Shown here piece after piece: positions 17,047-25,152 of a DNA stretch of 64,000 nucleotides. The translations under genes and the position numbers were made by a program. Location of the stretch: contig NZ_FPCC01000016.1 in assembly GCF_900116875.1 (NCBI RefSeq), forward strand, positions 16,459 through 80,458. The letters are read 5' to 3'. The notes under the pieces were generated by a model. That model worked only from the letters and a program-made list of their open reading frames with translations, had not been told where the DNA came from and ran no database searches. Position 1 is the stretch's first letter. Each line of letters opens with the position of its first letter. This stretch comes from Butyrivibrio sp. INlla21. Its GTDB lineage: Bacteria > Bacillota > Clostridia > Lachnospirales > Lachnospiraceae.

Positions 17047-17958
17047 TCAAATGCGACGCAGTACCTTCTCGAAGTCAACTCCGTAGTTTCTGTCATCGGA
17101 TGTCGTTGCGGCTATTGCCTCGCATATAAATGAAGAAGCCGCCTTGACTGCGTCTACAATCTCCAAGCCGTTTAGAATATTCCCAAGAAGCAGCGCAGCG
17201 AACAGATCGCCTGTGCCGGAATAGCTTCTGCCGTTTGTCTTACCACATATGTATTCATATTTATCACCGTAAACAACAAGGTTATAAAGCTCATCGCCCT
17301 CGCCGGGGATTCCCGTAACGACAACAGTCTGCTCCGCATGCGCCCTTGCCCGCCTCGCGATCTCCACGATCCGATCGCGATCCGCTTCGGAAGCGGCGCC
17401 TTTCAAAGCAATCTCTGCGATCTCATCGGAAGCCACATCCGAAGCAAAGGTATCCGACGCGCCCTCAGCGCTTTCTCCCGCCGGGGCTTTGCTCCCCGTC
17501 GCCGCAAGCTCGGCTCCCGCAAGCAGACACGCCTCCGTAAGATTCGGTGTTATTATGTCCGCCGTCGCCGCGAGGTCTTTTATCTTGGCGAGCATCGCGT
17601 CGGAGTAGTTGGAATAGCACTTCCCGCCGTCACCCATCACGGGATCGACCAGAAGCACCGCGCCCTCGCGGTTAAATGTATTTACGAAGTCAAGTACACT
17701 CCCCGCCATTTCTTCACTAGGCATGTAGCCCGTAAGCACGCCGTCGAAGGTCACTCCCATCTTGCTCCATTCTTCTTTGCTATGCTGCACCATATCTCCC
17801 GTATCGTGCATATAATATGACGAAAAGCCTGTCTGTGCGGTAAGTACCGCAGTCGGAACCGGACAGACCTCAATTCCCATCGAAGATAAAACCGATATAT
17901 CTGCCAAAAGTGAGCATTTACCAAAGCCCGACAGATCATTAACCGCTGCAACCCTCAT
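17047..17958 (-). CDS. Pyridoxamine/pyridoxal kinase
   Basis: Ribokinase-fold kinase phosphorylating B6 vitamers. The N-terminus MRVAAVNDLSGFGKCSL is typical of the PdxK/PdxY type, and SYSGTGDLFAALLLG carries the anion hole and catalytic Asp. I place the start at the ATG at 17958, since AAGGAG lies eight bases upstream. An Ala/Ser/Glu-rich insertion of about 45 residues (ATGSKAPAGESAEGA onward, near residues 145-190) lies between the VDPVMGDGG half and the nucleotide-binding half and is not usual for the family. It pairs with the downstream ECF S component for uptake and trapping of B6. Confidence 0.85.
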   Translation of the reverse strand: MRVAAVNDLSGFGKCSLLADISVLSSMGIEVCPVPTAVLTAQTGFSSYYMHDTGDMVQHSKEEWSKMGVTFDGVLTGYMPSEEMAGSVLDFVNTFNREGAVLLVDPVMGDGGKCYSNYSDAMLAKIKDLAATADIITPNLTEACLLAGAELAATGSKAPAGESAEGASDTFASDVASDEIAEIALKGAASEADRDRIVEIARRARAHAEQTVVVTGIPGEGDELYNLVVYGDKYEYICGKTNGRSYSGTGDLFAALLLGNILNGLEIVDAVKAASSFICEAIAATTSDDRNYGVDFEKVLRRI

Positions 17959-18069
17959 GTTTACAGCTCCTTTCAACAATTATTTAAAAGACACTTTACT
18001 CCAATGCTGGATATATAAAAATAGTCAATTCAATGTTTTTTCTTATAACCAGATTAAAGCACAAAAAAA

Positions 18070-18089
18070 GGCGGAGATTTCTCTCCGCC
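18070..18089. repeat. Left target duplication, terminator hairpin copy
   Basis: GGCGGAGATTTCTCTCCGCC, an 8-bp perfect stem with loop TTTC, is identical to 19741-19760. It directly abuts the IS inverted repeat. With the seven A on its left it acts as a terminator for leftward transcription. Confidence 0.9.
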
Positions 18090-18189
18090 TCAGACTGTAG
18101 ACAAAGTGGTCTTGAGAGCATAGCTCTCAAGGCCATTTTTCATCTTATGATGATGATTTTATAATAAATATGGTCATAAATGGCCCCTA

Positions 18190-19602
18190 TCAGGCCATTT
18201 CTAACCGCCATTCATGCTTGATTCTTGCAAGTTTTTTCAGATTCATACACGCAAAGGTAAGCGCGACCTTCATTTCCATCCGCGCCTTGCCATACATCTG
18301 CGTATATCTGAATCCGTGGTTCTCTTTAGCTGTTCCAAAGATTCTCTCTATTGTTTCTTTTCTGTGAGAATAGAGATCCTTCATTCCTTCTGTGTACCTT
18401 ATATCCTCACATTCTTCCATGTAATCTTCCCAGATATGACGAGTTATAAGCTTTACATGGTTTTTACTGAGTGTGCACTGCTCGAGATATGGACAGCTTT
18501 CACAGACCTTTCCGCAGCTCTTGTATTCCCTGTATCCATCACGATTTGTTGTTGAATACTCCAGTACCTGATCATTAGGGCATACATAGCAGTCATTGTA
18601 TTCGTCGTAAGCGTACTCAGATTTCTTAAAGAATCCCTTCTTTGTCATTGGACGCTTGTATGGAAGAAGTGGTTTGATGCCATCATCTATGAGGAGTTTT
18701 GCTATGGCCGGTGTCTTATAGCCTGCGTCTGCAACGATCGTTTCAACACCGATATCCTTTATCTTATCGTATAGCCCTTTGAATGTACGGCTGTCATGCT
18801 CATTACCTGGATTAACTGTATAATCAAGGATCCATCCATTCTTATCACATGCAGTTTCTATTCCGTATGCGAATACATTCTTGTGTTCACCTTTGTGAAA
18901 CCATCCACTATCAGGATCGGTAATGCTGCATTTTACATTCTTGGTATCCTTGGGAGTATCGTCAGTGAAGTCACTGAAATCATCATGCCCGCCTGTGCCT
19001 TTATCATTATCATCATCTTTATCTTTAAGAGCCTTCTTACCGTGCTCAGCTCTGTCTTCGTTTATCTCTTTTCTGAGCATTTCTTCGTAAAACAGTGCTT
19101 CCTGCTTTGCCAGTTTATGCTGCATCTTACGGTTGTTAGCTCTGGCTTTTACATGAGTAGCATCTACAAATACAGCGGTAGGATCAACAAGCTTGAAGCG
19201 GTAGCAGTCTTCAAGGATACGCTGGAATATCTGCTCAAAAAGATCAGTATCTTTAAACCGTCTTGTATAGTTCTTTCCAAATGTTGAGAAGTGTGGGACA
19301 GGTTCATTAAGCTCTAAGCCTAAGAACCATCTGTATGCAACATTGACTTCGATTTCCTTGATAGTCTGCCTCATGCTGCGGATTCCGTACAGATACTGGA
19401 TGAAGGGAATTTTAATAAGAGTGACAGGATCCATGCTGGGCCTGCCCATGTCTGAAGAATACTTATCTTCAACAAGATCATATATGAATGACCAGTCGAT
19501 AGCTTTATCAATAAGCCTGAGCATGTGGTCCTGTGGAACTAGATCATCCATGCTCACAAACTGCATTTGTTCACGCTTTCTTTCGGTATTAGAAGTCATC
19601 AT
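18190..19602 (-). CDS. IS1182-family transposase
   Basis: About 470 residues, intact, with the IS1182-type N-terminus (MDDLVPQDHMLRLIDKAIDW, DMGRPSMDPVTLIKI) and the DDE catalytic core: FVDATHVKARANNRK (first Asp), ETIVADAGYKTPAI (second Asp) and RKETIERIFGTAKENHGFR (Glu). A Cys cluster CGKVCESCPYLEQC lies before the last segment. The start is uncertain: the frame is open to TTG at 19623, but GGGGA precedes the ATG at 19602 with better spacing. An extended -10 (TGGTATAAT, 19637-19645) is just upstream. Confidence 0.92.
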   Translation of the reverse strand: MMTSNTERKREQMQFVSMDDLVPQDHMLRLIDKAIDWSFIYDLVEDKYSSDMGRPSMDPVTLIKIPFIQYLYGIRSMRQTIKEIEVNVAYRWFLGLELNEPVPHFSTFGKNYTRRFKDTDLFEQIFQRILEDCYRFKLVDPTAVFVDATHVKARANNRKMQHKLAKQEALFYEEMLRKEINEDRAEHGKKALKDKDDDNDKGTGGHDDFSDFTDDTPKDTKNVKCSITDPDSGWFHKGEHKNVFAYGIETACDKNGWILDYTVNPGNEHDSRTFKGLYDKIKDIGVETIVADAGYKTPAIAKLLIDDGIKPLLPYKRPMTKKGFFKKSEYAYDEYNDCYVCPNDQVLEYSTTNRDGYREYKSCGKVCESCPYLEQCTLSKNHVKLITRHIWEDYMEECEDIRYTEGMKDLYSHRKETIERIFGTAKENHGFRYTQMYGKARMEMKVALTFACMNLKKLARIKHEWRLEMA

Positions 19603-19636
19603 AAAGGCAATCCCCATCCCCAACTTTGATACTACT

Positions 19637-19645
19637 ATTATACCA
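19637..19645 (-). promoter_or_regulatory. Extended -10 of the transposase promoter
   Basis: The minus strand reads TGGTATAAT, a perfect extended -10. No good -35 is present at 17 bases. It lies 35 bp upstream of the likely transposase start. A short hairpin with a plus-strand T tract (CCCAG/CTGGG, 19662-19683) lies just beyond. Confidence 0.6.
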
Positions 19646-19740
19646 GAAAAAGCGCCTTAATCCCAGATGCATACTGGGTTTTTGGCACTTTTACAAAGAA
19701 AAATCCACGGCGTATGCCGTGGACTTTGTCTACAGTCTGA

Positions 19741-19765
19741 GGCGGAGATTTCTCTCCGCCTTTTT
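19741..19765 (-). terminator. Terminator of the lipoprotein gene / right IS target copy
   Basis: The same 20-bp hairpin as at 18070-18089, here followed on the plus strand by TTTTT. It lies directly after the stop of the lipoprotein gene at 19771. The T tract on this side and the A tract beyond the left copy were adjacent before the insertion, so the original was a bidirectional terminator. Confidence 0.8.
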
Positions 19766-19770
19766 GCGTT

Positions 19771-20367
19771 TTAGTCTGTGCACTTACTAAGTGAAGAACC
19801 ACCTCTGTAAGCATCAGGGAACTGACTATCATCCCATGTCTCATAATACTCGATCATGCTGCTGTCAGTCTCTGCTGTCTGAAGTGTATACTGTACACCG
19901 GTTGAAGATGTAGCCTGGATCTTATATCCGTTTGCAGTCTTCTCTGCAGAATCGATCTTGTCTGAATGATCGACTACGAACTCACCGTTCTTCTTGTGAC
20001 CGTAATCAATGCTTGAATCCTTAAACTGTACATACCACTCAGGCTGCATATCGTCGCCATCCATATATCCGATGGAAGCAGTTGACCATGTTCCGTCGAT
20101 TGAAACAGAAGCGCCTGACTTAGCATCTGTAGCGTCGCTCTTTGTTGAAGAAGCTGCGTCCGCAGAATCCTCAGAAGTTGCTACTGTTGAAGCCTCGGTA
20201 GTTTCCTCCTTTGTGGCCTCCTCAGTCTTTTCTCCTACAACATCATCTACTGTAAGTGTGCTGCTCTCAATTGCAGTCTCATCAGCGGGCATCTCAACAG
20301 CCTCGCTTGTACATGCTGTAAGCATCATAGCTGCTGCAGCTATAGGTAAGATCATTTTTATTTTCAT
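19771..20367 (-). CDS. Lipoprotein of unknown function
   Basis: The start is placed at the ATG at 20367, because AAGGAAGGA precedes it and the signal peptide begins there (MKIKMILPIAAAAMMLTAC). The lipobox Cys is residue 19. An acidic Thr/Glu/Ser-rich linker runs to about residue 95. The C-terminal domain (about 100-198) starts IDGTWSTASIGYMDGDD and looks like a small beta barrel that reports a folded ligand-binding or structural unit. I do not recognise it. It carries the shared 28-bp upstream motif and ends in the terminator targeted by the IS. Confidence 0.7.
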   Translation of the reverse strand: MKIKMILPIAAAAMMLTACTSEAVEMPADETAIESSTLTVDDVVGEKTEEATKEETTEASTVATSEDSADAASSTKSDATDAKSGASVSIDGTWSTASIGYMDGDDMQPEWYVQFKDSSIDYGHKKNGEFVVDHSDKIDSAEKTANGYKIQATSSTGVQYTLQTAETDSSMIEYYETWDDSQFPDAYRGGSSLSKCTD

Positions 20368-20406
20368 AATATTTTCCTTCCTTTTATTCGATATTTGTAA
20401 AATGCG

Positions 20407-20434
20407 TGTAACATTTGAATAACATATTATCACA
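20407..20434 (-). promoter_or_regulatory. Shared lipoprotein promoter motif, copy 3
   Basis: The minus strand begins TGTGATAATATGTTAT and ends AAATGTTACA. It aligns without gaps to 15747-15774 and shares TGTGATAATAT with 13975-13985. It lies 40-67 bp upstream of the lipoprotein start at 20367. Confidence 0.5.
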
Positions 20435-20449
20435 AATCAGAAAAAAATG

Positions 20450-20474
20450 CAAAAACGCTCATCAGTTACTGAGC
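20450..20474 (-). terminator. Terminator overlapping the 3' end of a lipoprotein gene
   Basis: GCTCA (20457-20461) and TGAGC (20470-20474) form a short stem followed on the minus strand by GTTTTTG. It overlaps the stop codon of the gene at 20462. Confidence 0.55.
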
Positions 20475-21283
20475 ATTGAGATCATCTCACTCTTGGAAAC
20501 GGTGCCCGAAAGCTCTTTTGCCCTGCTGTTGTCATAAGCTGCACTAAACTTAGCATTGTAGGTAGCTTCGTCAACCGGCTGTCCGCCGATATCATATGAT
20601 CTTGTGGGATTCTCACTTGAATAATCCTCAGACCATTCACCGTCAAAGACTGTGGTCCAATTACCGTTCTCAAGCTTATATACGGTATCGTTATATGCGC
20701 CCATAATTCCCTCTGAATTGCATAAGAGGCCGCCCTTTTCAATATAGTTAAAATACAATCTACGTGTATAGATCTCATTGGGCTGTCCGTTATTACATGC
20801 AACTATAAAGCTTCCGTCAGCCTCACAAGCTCCCTGAATAGCAAGCTCGGGAATATCGTCATTGTCCACATAGATAAGAGCATAATTGAACTGATCGCTT
20901 CCATCAGGTCTCATACTATTGATGTAAGACAAGTACGCATTTTTCCAATCGGCACCGACAGACGCATTTGCTGCCTGAGTGTTTGTATTATGCTGCTGAA
21001 CCGCACCTGCGGATGCGTTAACGTTTCCTGAAGGCTGCACTACAGGCGCACTTGAATCATCCTCTTCCAAAGTGTCGCTCTCTTCAACTTCAGTCTCTTC
21101 GGGCTGTGTCTCCTCAGTCTCAGTCTCAGTCTCTTCGGTCTCATTCTCCTCAGACATATCCATCTCTGTCTCTGCAGTCTCCTGCACGTCAGACTCGTCA
21201 CTTAATTCCATGCCGCCACAGCCTGTCATCATGAGCGTCGCAGCAACCATAACTCCAACTCCGTTCAACATAAATTTCTTCAT
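20462..21283 (-). CDS. Lipoprotein of unknown function
   Basis: The start is placed at the ATG at 21283, after GAGAGGA. The signal peptide MKKFMLNGVGVMVAATLMMTGC gives a lipobox Cys at 22. Residues 25-65 are almost entirely Glu, Thr and Ser, then a Ser/Asn/Gln/Ala stretch to 105. The C-terminal domain (about 110-273) begins DWKNAYLSYIN and contains NYALIYVDNDDIPELAIQG, a pattern common in Lachnospiraceae lipoproteins and reminiscent of FG-GAP/VCBS-like beta-propeller strands. Function unknown. Confidence 0.7.
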   Translation of the reverse strand: MKKFMLNGVGVMVAATLMMTGCGGMELSDESDVQETAETEMDMSEENETEETETETEETQPEETEVEESDTLEEDDSSAPVVQPSGNVNASAGAVQQHNTNTQAANASVGADWKNAYLSYINSMRPDGSDQFNYALIYVDNDDIPELAIQGACEADGSFIVACNNGQPNEIYTRRLYFNYIEKGGLLCNSEGIMGAYNDTVYKLENGNWTTVFDGEWSEDYSSENPTRSYDIGGQPVDEATYNAKFSAAYDNSRAKELSGTVSKSEMISMLSN

Positions 21284-21343
21284 TTTTCTTTCCTCTCTTT
21301 CCATTGTACCGGCCCTCAGGGCTTTTACCTTTTCCTAATAACA

Positions 21344-22381
21344 TCAAGAAGAGTAATGGTACTCTCTTCTCTCGTCGCCGACCTTGTAATACAAAGTCTT
21401 CGTCTTGGTATCCAGCTCTTCAAAATCCCCTCCGCGAAGAGATGCATACCGGTCATCCGTCGCCGAAAAATCAACATCCGGATTTCTATGATCATAGCAA
21501 AATGTCTCGGGCTCCATTGTATCCCCGAAATCATGCTCTCGATCCTGTGCAGTCATCATAAAATATGTCAGCTCATGCTCTTCCGTATCCGGAAGCCCCC
21601 AAGTGGGGTCAATAAAATATCCGACGTCATCAAGCGTAACGTATGTCCAGGCGTGCTTACTGTTCTCTTCGCCACCAAGGTATTTCACGGCGTCGACTCC
21701 GCACTGGAGAAGCAGATAATTATATACATTGCTGATCTCATTGCAGATTCCTTTTTTATCTTTAAAAGTCCTGTAAGTACCGTACGTTCCTCTCGGAAGA
21801 TTATTTATCTTGGCAACAGTGTTGTTGTCACACTCCCTGTAATCGTATACATAGTTGTTCACCATGTATTCATACAACGCGATACACTTTTCAAAATCGG
21901 TATAATCCGTCCGCACATTCTCTTTTAAAATGTCCTCGATAGTCTGCTCGAACTCTTTTTCCTTGGCAAGAAACTCATCCTTGGGAACGGTGTACTTAAT
22001 ACGTCCCACTCCCTTCGAATAACCGTCTAAGTAATCCATATCCACGCAGTACCGTGCCACCGGAAAAAACTCATCAAGTGGGCCTCCGCTGAAACACCAG
22101 GCGTAAACTTCCTCACTTGGACAGTCAAAAGAATCTTCACCTTTTCGAAGCGCATCGCAAAGATTGAAAAATGCGCCCCATTCCTCGGGTCCGTATGCAT
22201 CATATAACTTCTTCGGACAAACATGCGGATTAAAAGAATAGTACTTACCCGTTTCATTCGGTCCTTCAAGAACCTGTTCCCCTTCACTTACCCCAACCTC
22301 TATCGGTAAGGCGGGTACCGCGGCACATGCCGTGACCGTCAGACCGCACAAGACCGATGCGATAAGTGCTCTAAATCTCAT
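21344..22381 (-). CDS. Transglutaminase-like lipoprotein, intact paralog
   Basis: Lipobox VTAC (Cys19). A transglutaminase/protease-like core carries a Cys-His-Asp triad: Cys in KKGICNEISNVYNYLL (about residue 218), His in SKHAWTYV (about 251) and Asp in YFIDPTWGLPD (about 266). The N-terminal 190 residues are a separate alpha/beta region shared with the next gene upstream. Bacterial members usually act as cell-surface cysteine peptidases or crosslinkers; the activity is not determinable here. The C-terminus ends TLYYKVGDERREYHYSS, useful for comparison with the truncated paralog. It lies 60 bp after that paralog on the same strand. Confidence 0.85.
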   Translation of the reverse strand: MRFRALIASVLCGLTVTACAAVPALPIEVGVSEGEQVLEGPNETGKYYSFNPHVCPKKLYDAYGPEEWGAFFNLCDALRKGEDSFDCPSEEVYAWCFSGGPLDEFFPVARYCVDMDYLDGYSKGVGRIKYTVPKDEFLAKEKEFEQTIEDILKENVRTDYTDFEKCIALYEYMVNNYVYDYRECDNNTVAKINNLPRGTYGTYRTFKDKKGICNEISNVYNYLLLQCGVDAVKYLGGEENSKHAWTYVTLDDVGYFIDPTWGLPDTEEHELTYFMMTAQDREHDFGDTMEPETFCYDHRNPDVDFSATDDRYASLRGGDFEELDTKTKTLYYKVGDERREYHYSS

Positions 22382-22441
22382 TATGGGTTCTCCTTCTTTT
22401 TACAGCGTATCAACCGTAATAAAACTTTTTCTTCTCTCCCA

Positions 22442-23413
22442 TCACCTTGTAATACAAGATCTTTTTTTCTTGTCAAAAGAAATAAATTCGCCCCTATGGA
22501 GCGCGGCAAACCGATTATCCTTCGCGGTAAAATCAACGTCTTTTTTCTGAAAATCATAATAATAAATTTCAGGCTCCATGACGTCAAAGTCAGGATCACG
22601 TTCATCCGATGTTATCATAAAATACTGAAGATCCGAATCCGTCTGATCCGGAAGTCCCCAAGTCGGATCTATAAAATATCCGACGCCGTCAAGCGTGACA
22701 TAAGACCACGCATGCCCTACGGGCTCAGTATTGACCCAGCCTTCGTACTTAGCCGCCTCGACTCCGCACTGAAGAAGCAGATAATTGTAAACATTGCTAA
22801 GCTCATTGCAGACACCTTTTTTGTCAAGAAAAGTCCTATACGTGCCGCAATCCCATGTCGTATAAAAATCCCCGGACTCATTGGCCTTAGCCTCATCGTA
22901 ATCATACACATAATTATTGATTATGTACTCATACAGCGCGATGCACTTCTCGAAATCCGTGTAATCCTTGTCGACATTGTCATTTACAATCTTCATGACC
23001 ATCTTCTCGAAAGCCTTTTGTTTCTTCATGAATTCATCTTTGGGTATCAAGTACGTGATATGCCCAACGCCTTCGGTATAGCCGTTCTCGAAATCCATCT
23101 CGAGATTGTATCTTCCGACAGGAAATAATTCATCCAGGGGACCTCCGCTGAAACACCACTCGTAGATCTCCCTGCTGGGACACTCAAAGGTATCTTCCCC
23201 TTTCCTAAGAGCGTCAATAAGTTTAAAAAATGTCTCCCACTCTTCCGGTCCGTAAGCTTCGTAAAGCTTTTTGGAACAAACATGAGGATTAAAAGAAAAA
23301 TCCTCGCTCGATATTTCCAAACCTCCCGGCAGCGTAGGCAGCTCGGGAAGCTTGGCACAAGCAGTTAAAAGTATGCCACATAAAACAGCCGTGACAATCG
23401 CTTTAACTCTCAT
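22442..23413 (-). CDS. Transglutaminase-like lipoprotein, paralog with frameshifted C-terminus
   Basis: Tandem paralog of the downstream gene with the same order: lipobox LLTAC (Cys19), long N-terminal region, and the triad in KKGVCNELSNVYNYLL, GHAWSYV and YFIDPTWGLPD. The core is complete. The annotated end is ...SFDKKKRSCITR. In the -1 frame the same DNA continues KKILYYKVMGEKKKFYYG and stops at 22410, matching the paralog end. The switch is at a run of seven A (minus strand; 22462-22468). The last 15 or so residues are therefore lost in frame 0, or restored by slippage. Confidence 0.85.
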   Translation of the reverse strand: MRVKAIVTAVLCGILLTACAKLPELPTLPGGLEISSEDFSFNPHVCSKKLYEAYGPEEWETFFKLIDALRKGEDTFECPSREIYEWCFSGGPLDELFPVGRYNLEMDFENGYTEGVGHITYLIPKDEFMKKQKAFEKMVMKIVNDNVDKDYTDFEKCIALYEYIINNYVYDYDEAKANESGDFYTTWDCGTYRTFLDKKGVCNELSNVYNYLLLQCGVEAAKYEGWVNTEPVGHAWSYVTLDGVGYFIDPTWGLPDQTDSDLQYFMITSDERDPDFDVMEPEIYYYDFQKKDVDFTAKDNRFAALHRGEFISFDKKKRSCITR

Positions 23414-23701
23414 TTTTAAAAATAGATACTCCTTCCTTTTATTTTATAAGCACTCATATGTTAACATATTTGTATTAGTTTGTCATCTTTTTGTTACTAT
23501 TTTTTATATTTTTTTAATTTTATAGCCGTGGAATGCCGCTCTCAGCCTCGAAAAATGTTTCTTAAGGAAAATTAAGAATTCTCTACATCAAGTTCTTAAG
23601 ATTTGTCTGATATCATTGAATATGTCGACGGCCTTTCAACGGCCATTCTTATGTCGACACATGGCGGATTCGCCAAATTCTATTATTTTCGGAGGTGCTG
23701 T
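23414..23701. other. Divergent intergenic region
   Basis: AT-rich spacer between the minus-strand lipoprotein run and the plus-strand PD-(D/E)XK gene. Before the latter there are a direct repeat TATGTCGAC (23621-23629 and 23650-23658), GGCC...GGCC, and a small TGGCG/CGCCA hairpin (around 23663-23676) just ahead of the ribosome site. These may form a leader structure. No gene is seen. Confidence 0.4.
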
Positions 23702-24754
23702 ATGAACAGCCAAAACAATCTTTCTAAATTATTTCCAATGATCAAGACAAGGGAACAGGTTCTTGAAGAAATCAATTCAAATGATACTCTGCGAACGATA
23801 TTTAATAACTGGCCAGAGCATCATCAAAATGAATTTCTTGCCATCTGCACCGGATCAAAAGGAGTAAAAGTGCTCTATGACAGCTATTTTAAGGAAATAT
23901 TTAATCCTGAGTATGCGCCGGAGCGACTCTCATCGCTTATCAGTATATTGATCGGAAAAAAAGTCACTGTAAAGTATCAGCTGACCAACGACAATACCCG
24001 AATCGGAGATGAATCTTCTCTTGTCATAACAGACATCGTGGTCGAGCTTGAGGACGGTACTCTGGCTAATATCGAAGTCCAAAAAATAGGATACGCCTTT
24101 ACGGGTGAACGAGCATCCTGCTATTCCGCAGACTTATTACTCCGGCAATATAAACGCATCAGAGATGAAAAGAAAAAGAATTTCTCTTATAAAGACATCT
24201 CTCCGGTATATACCATCGTATTTCTCGAAAAATCTCCAAGCTCTTTTAAAGAGTTCAAAGATGATTATGTCCACAAATTCACAACTATCTCAGATACAGG
24301 TCTTAAGCTGAATATGCTTCAAAACTTCATTTTTATCCCTGTTGATATTTTCCTTGAAAAACTCCATAATAATGGTGTACAGAGTGAATTGGATGCATGG
24401 CTTACATTCCTAGGTTGTGACGAGTCGGAATACATAATGAGTCTTTTAGAAACTCATCCGGATTTCAAACCGCTTTACCATGATCTGTTCAATATATGTC
24501 AGAACACAGAGAGGATGATGACTATGTTTTTTTCGGAAGAACTAAAGATCTTAGATGATAACACTGTTAAATATATGGTTGATCAACTCGAGGAATCTAA
24601 CAAAGAAAAAGATGCGATAATAAATGAACTAGATGCCACCATCGCTGAACTAAATACGGAAAAAGCCGCTTTTATGCAACTCATAAACCAGCTCGATGAG
24701 CCAAACGCAGATAAAGAAGCCATCCTTTCAAAGCTTCGTGAACTAAAAAAGTAA
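23702..24754 (+). CDS. PD-(D/E)XK nuclease family transposase-type protein
   Basis: The start is placed at the ATG at 23702, because CGGAGG precedes it by seven bases and the protein's usual N-terminus begins there. It has 350 residues. The nuclease core is around residues 85-150: ITDIVVELEDGTLANIEVQK supplies the Asp and the E-x-Q/K pair of the Rpn/PDDEXK_2 family, followed by RASCYSADLLLRQY. The last 60 residues form a Glu/Lys-rich coiled coil. Proteins of this family (Rpn-like) promote recombination or act as putative transposases in gut Firmicutes. No terminal repeats are visible, so it is not clearly mobile. A small coiled-coil gene follows. Confidence 0.82.
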   Translation: MNSQNNLSKLFPMIKTREQVLEEINSNDTLRTIFNNWPEHHQNEFLAICTGSKGVKVLYDSYFKEIFNPEYAPERLSSLISILIGKKVTVKYQLTNDNTRIGDESSLVITDIVVELEDGTLANIEVQKIGYAFTGERASCYSADLLLRQYKRIRDEKKKNFSYKDISPVYTIVFLEKSPSSFKEFKDDYVHKFTTISDTGLKLNMLQNFIFIPVDIFLEKLHNNGVQSELDAWLTFLGCDESEYIMSLLETHPDFKPLYHDLFNICQNTERMMTMFFSEELKILDDNTVKYMVDQLEESNKEKDAIINELDATIAELNTEKAAFMQLINQLDEPNADKEAILSKLRELKK

Positions 24755-24765
24755 AGCGAGGTCGG
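24753..24765 (+). repeat. 13-bp direct repeat, copy 1 of 2
   Basis: AAAGCGAGGTCGG at 24753-24765 is repeated exactly at 25087-25099. Copy 1 contains the GAGG ribosome site of the coiled-coil gene. Copy 2 stands after that gene with no gene behind it, as though a further gene had been lost. Confidence 0.6.
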
Positions 24766-24769
24766 AACA

Positions 24770-25078
24770 TTGATCTTTGAACTTAATTATGACAATCAAG
24801 CAAAAGAAATATTAGAAGGCCAGCGCCGTTACAGAGAGCAAATGAACTCTCAATATACCGCAGGATACACCGATGCTGAAGAGAAATACGAACCCGAGCT
24901 TGCGCAGAAAGAATCTAAAATTTCTGAGCTGTGCGATGAAAACACCGAACTTCGTGATGAAAACACAGACCTTCGTGACGAAAACACAGACCTTCGTGAC
25001 GAAAATAGCGAACTGCGTGACGAAAACGCCGAACTAAAAAGAAAAATTGCCGAACTCGAAAAGGCTCAAAGAAGCTAA
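24770..25078 (+). CDS. Small coiled-coil protein with heptad DNA repeats
   Basis: 102 residues, probable TTG start at 24770 after GAGG. The first 50 residues (IFELNYDNQAKEILEGQRRYREQ, YTAGYTDAEEKYE) resemble the C-terminal tail seen in PD-(D/E)XK transposase-type proteins. Residues about 56-90 are five near-identical heptads (DEN-x-x-LR), encoded by five 21-bp repeats at 24935-25039, which predict a long parallel coiled coil. It may be a separated tail or partner of the upstream protein. The same 13-bp string AAAGCGAGGTCGG precedes its start and recurs after its stop. Confidence 0.65.
   Translation: MIFELNYDNQAKEILEGQRRYREQMNSQYTAGYTDAEEKYEPELAQKESKISELCDENTELRDENTDLRDENTDLRDENSELRDENAELKRKIAELEKAQRS
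24935..25039 (+). repeat. Five tandem 21-bp repeats inside the coiled-coil gene
   Basis: Five units of 21 bp starting GAYGAAAA encode the DENxxLR heptads. Units 2 and 3 differ by one base. In-frame gain or loss of units would lengthen or shorten the coiled coil by one heptad. Confidence 0.85.
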
Positions 25079-25123
25079 TACCACACAAAGCGAGGTCGGC
25101 AACCAACAATTAAATTAATTACA

Positions 25124-25152
25124 CAAGGCCGGATCCCACGATCCGGCCCTTA
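25124..25152. terminator. Bidirectional intrinsic terminator
   Basis: GGCCGGATC (25127-25135) and GATCCGGCC (25140-25148) form a 9-bp stem with loop CCAC, between convergent genes. The flanking T/A tracts are short. Confidence 0.65.

Larger units (their letters stand above)
18090..19740 (-). mobile_element. IS1182-family insertion sequence (complete)
   Basis: The element is 1,651 bp, bounded by perfect 18-bp inverted repeats TCAGACTGTAGACAAAGT (18090-18107) and its complement (19723-19740). A stem-loop lies just inside each end: CTTGAGAGC/GCTCTCAAG at 18111-18131 and CCACGGC/GCCGTGG at 19704-19722. It is flanked by 20-bp (20-22 with ambiguous edges) direct copies of a palindromic terminator, so it inserted into that hairpin and duplicated it. 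It carries one intact transposase gene. The edges are perfect, which suggests recent insertion. Confidence 0.92.

Noticed and set aside
17338..17820. Plus-strand frames opposite the pyridoxamine kinase
   Set aside because: Antisense to a well-supported gene, low-complexity basic translations.
24935..25039. CRISPR-like short tandem repeats
   Set aside because: The 21-bp units are contiguous with no spacers and encode in-frame heptads of a coiled coil.
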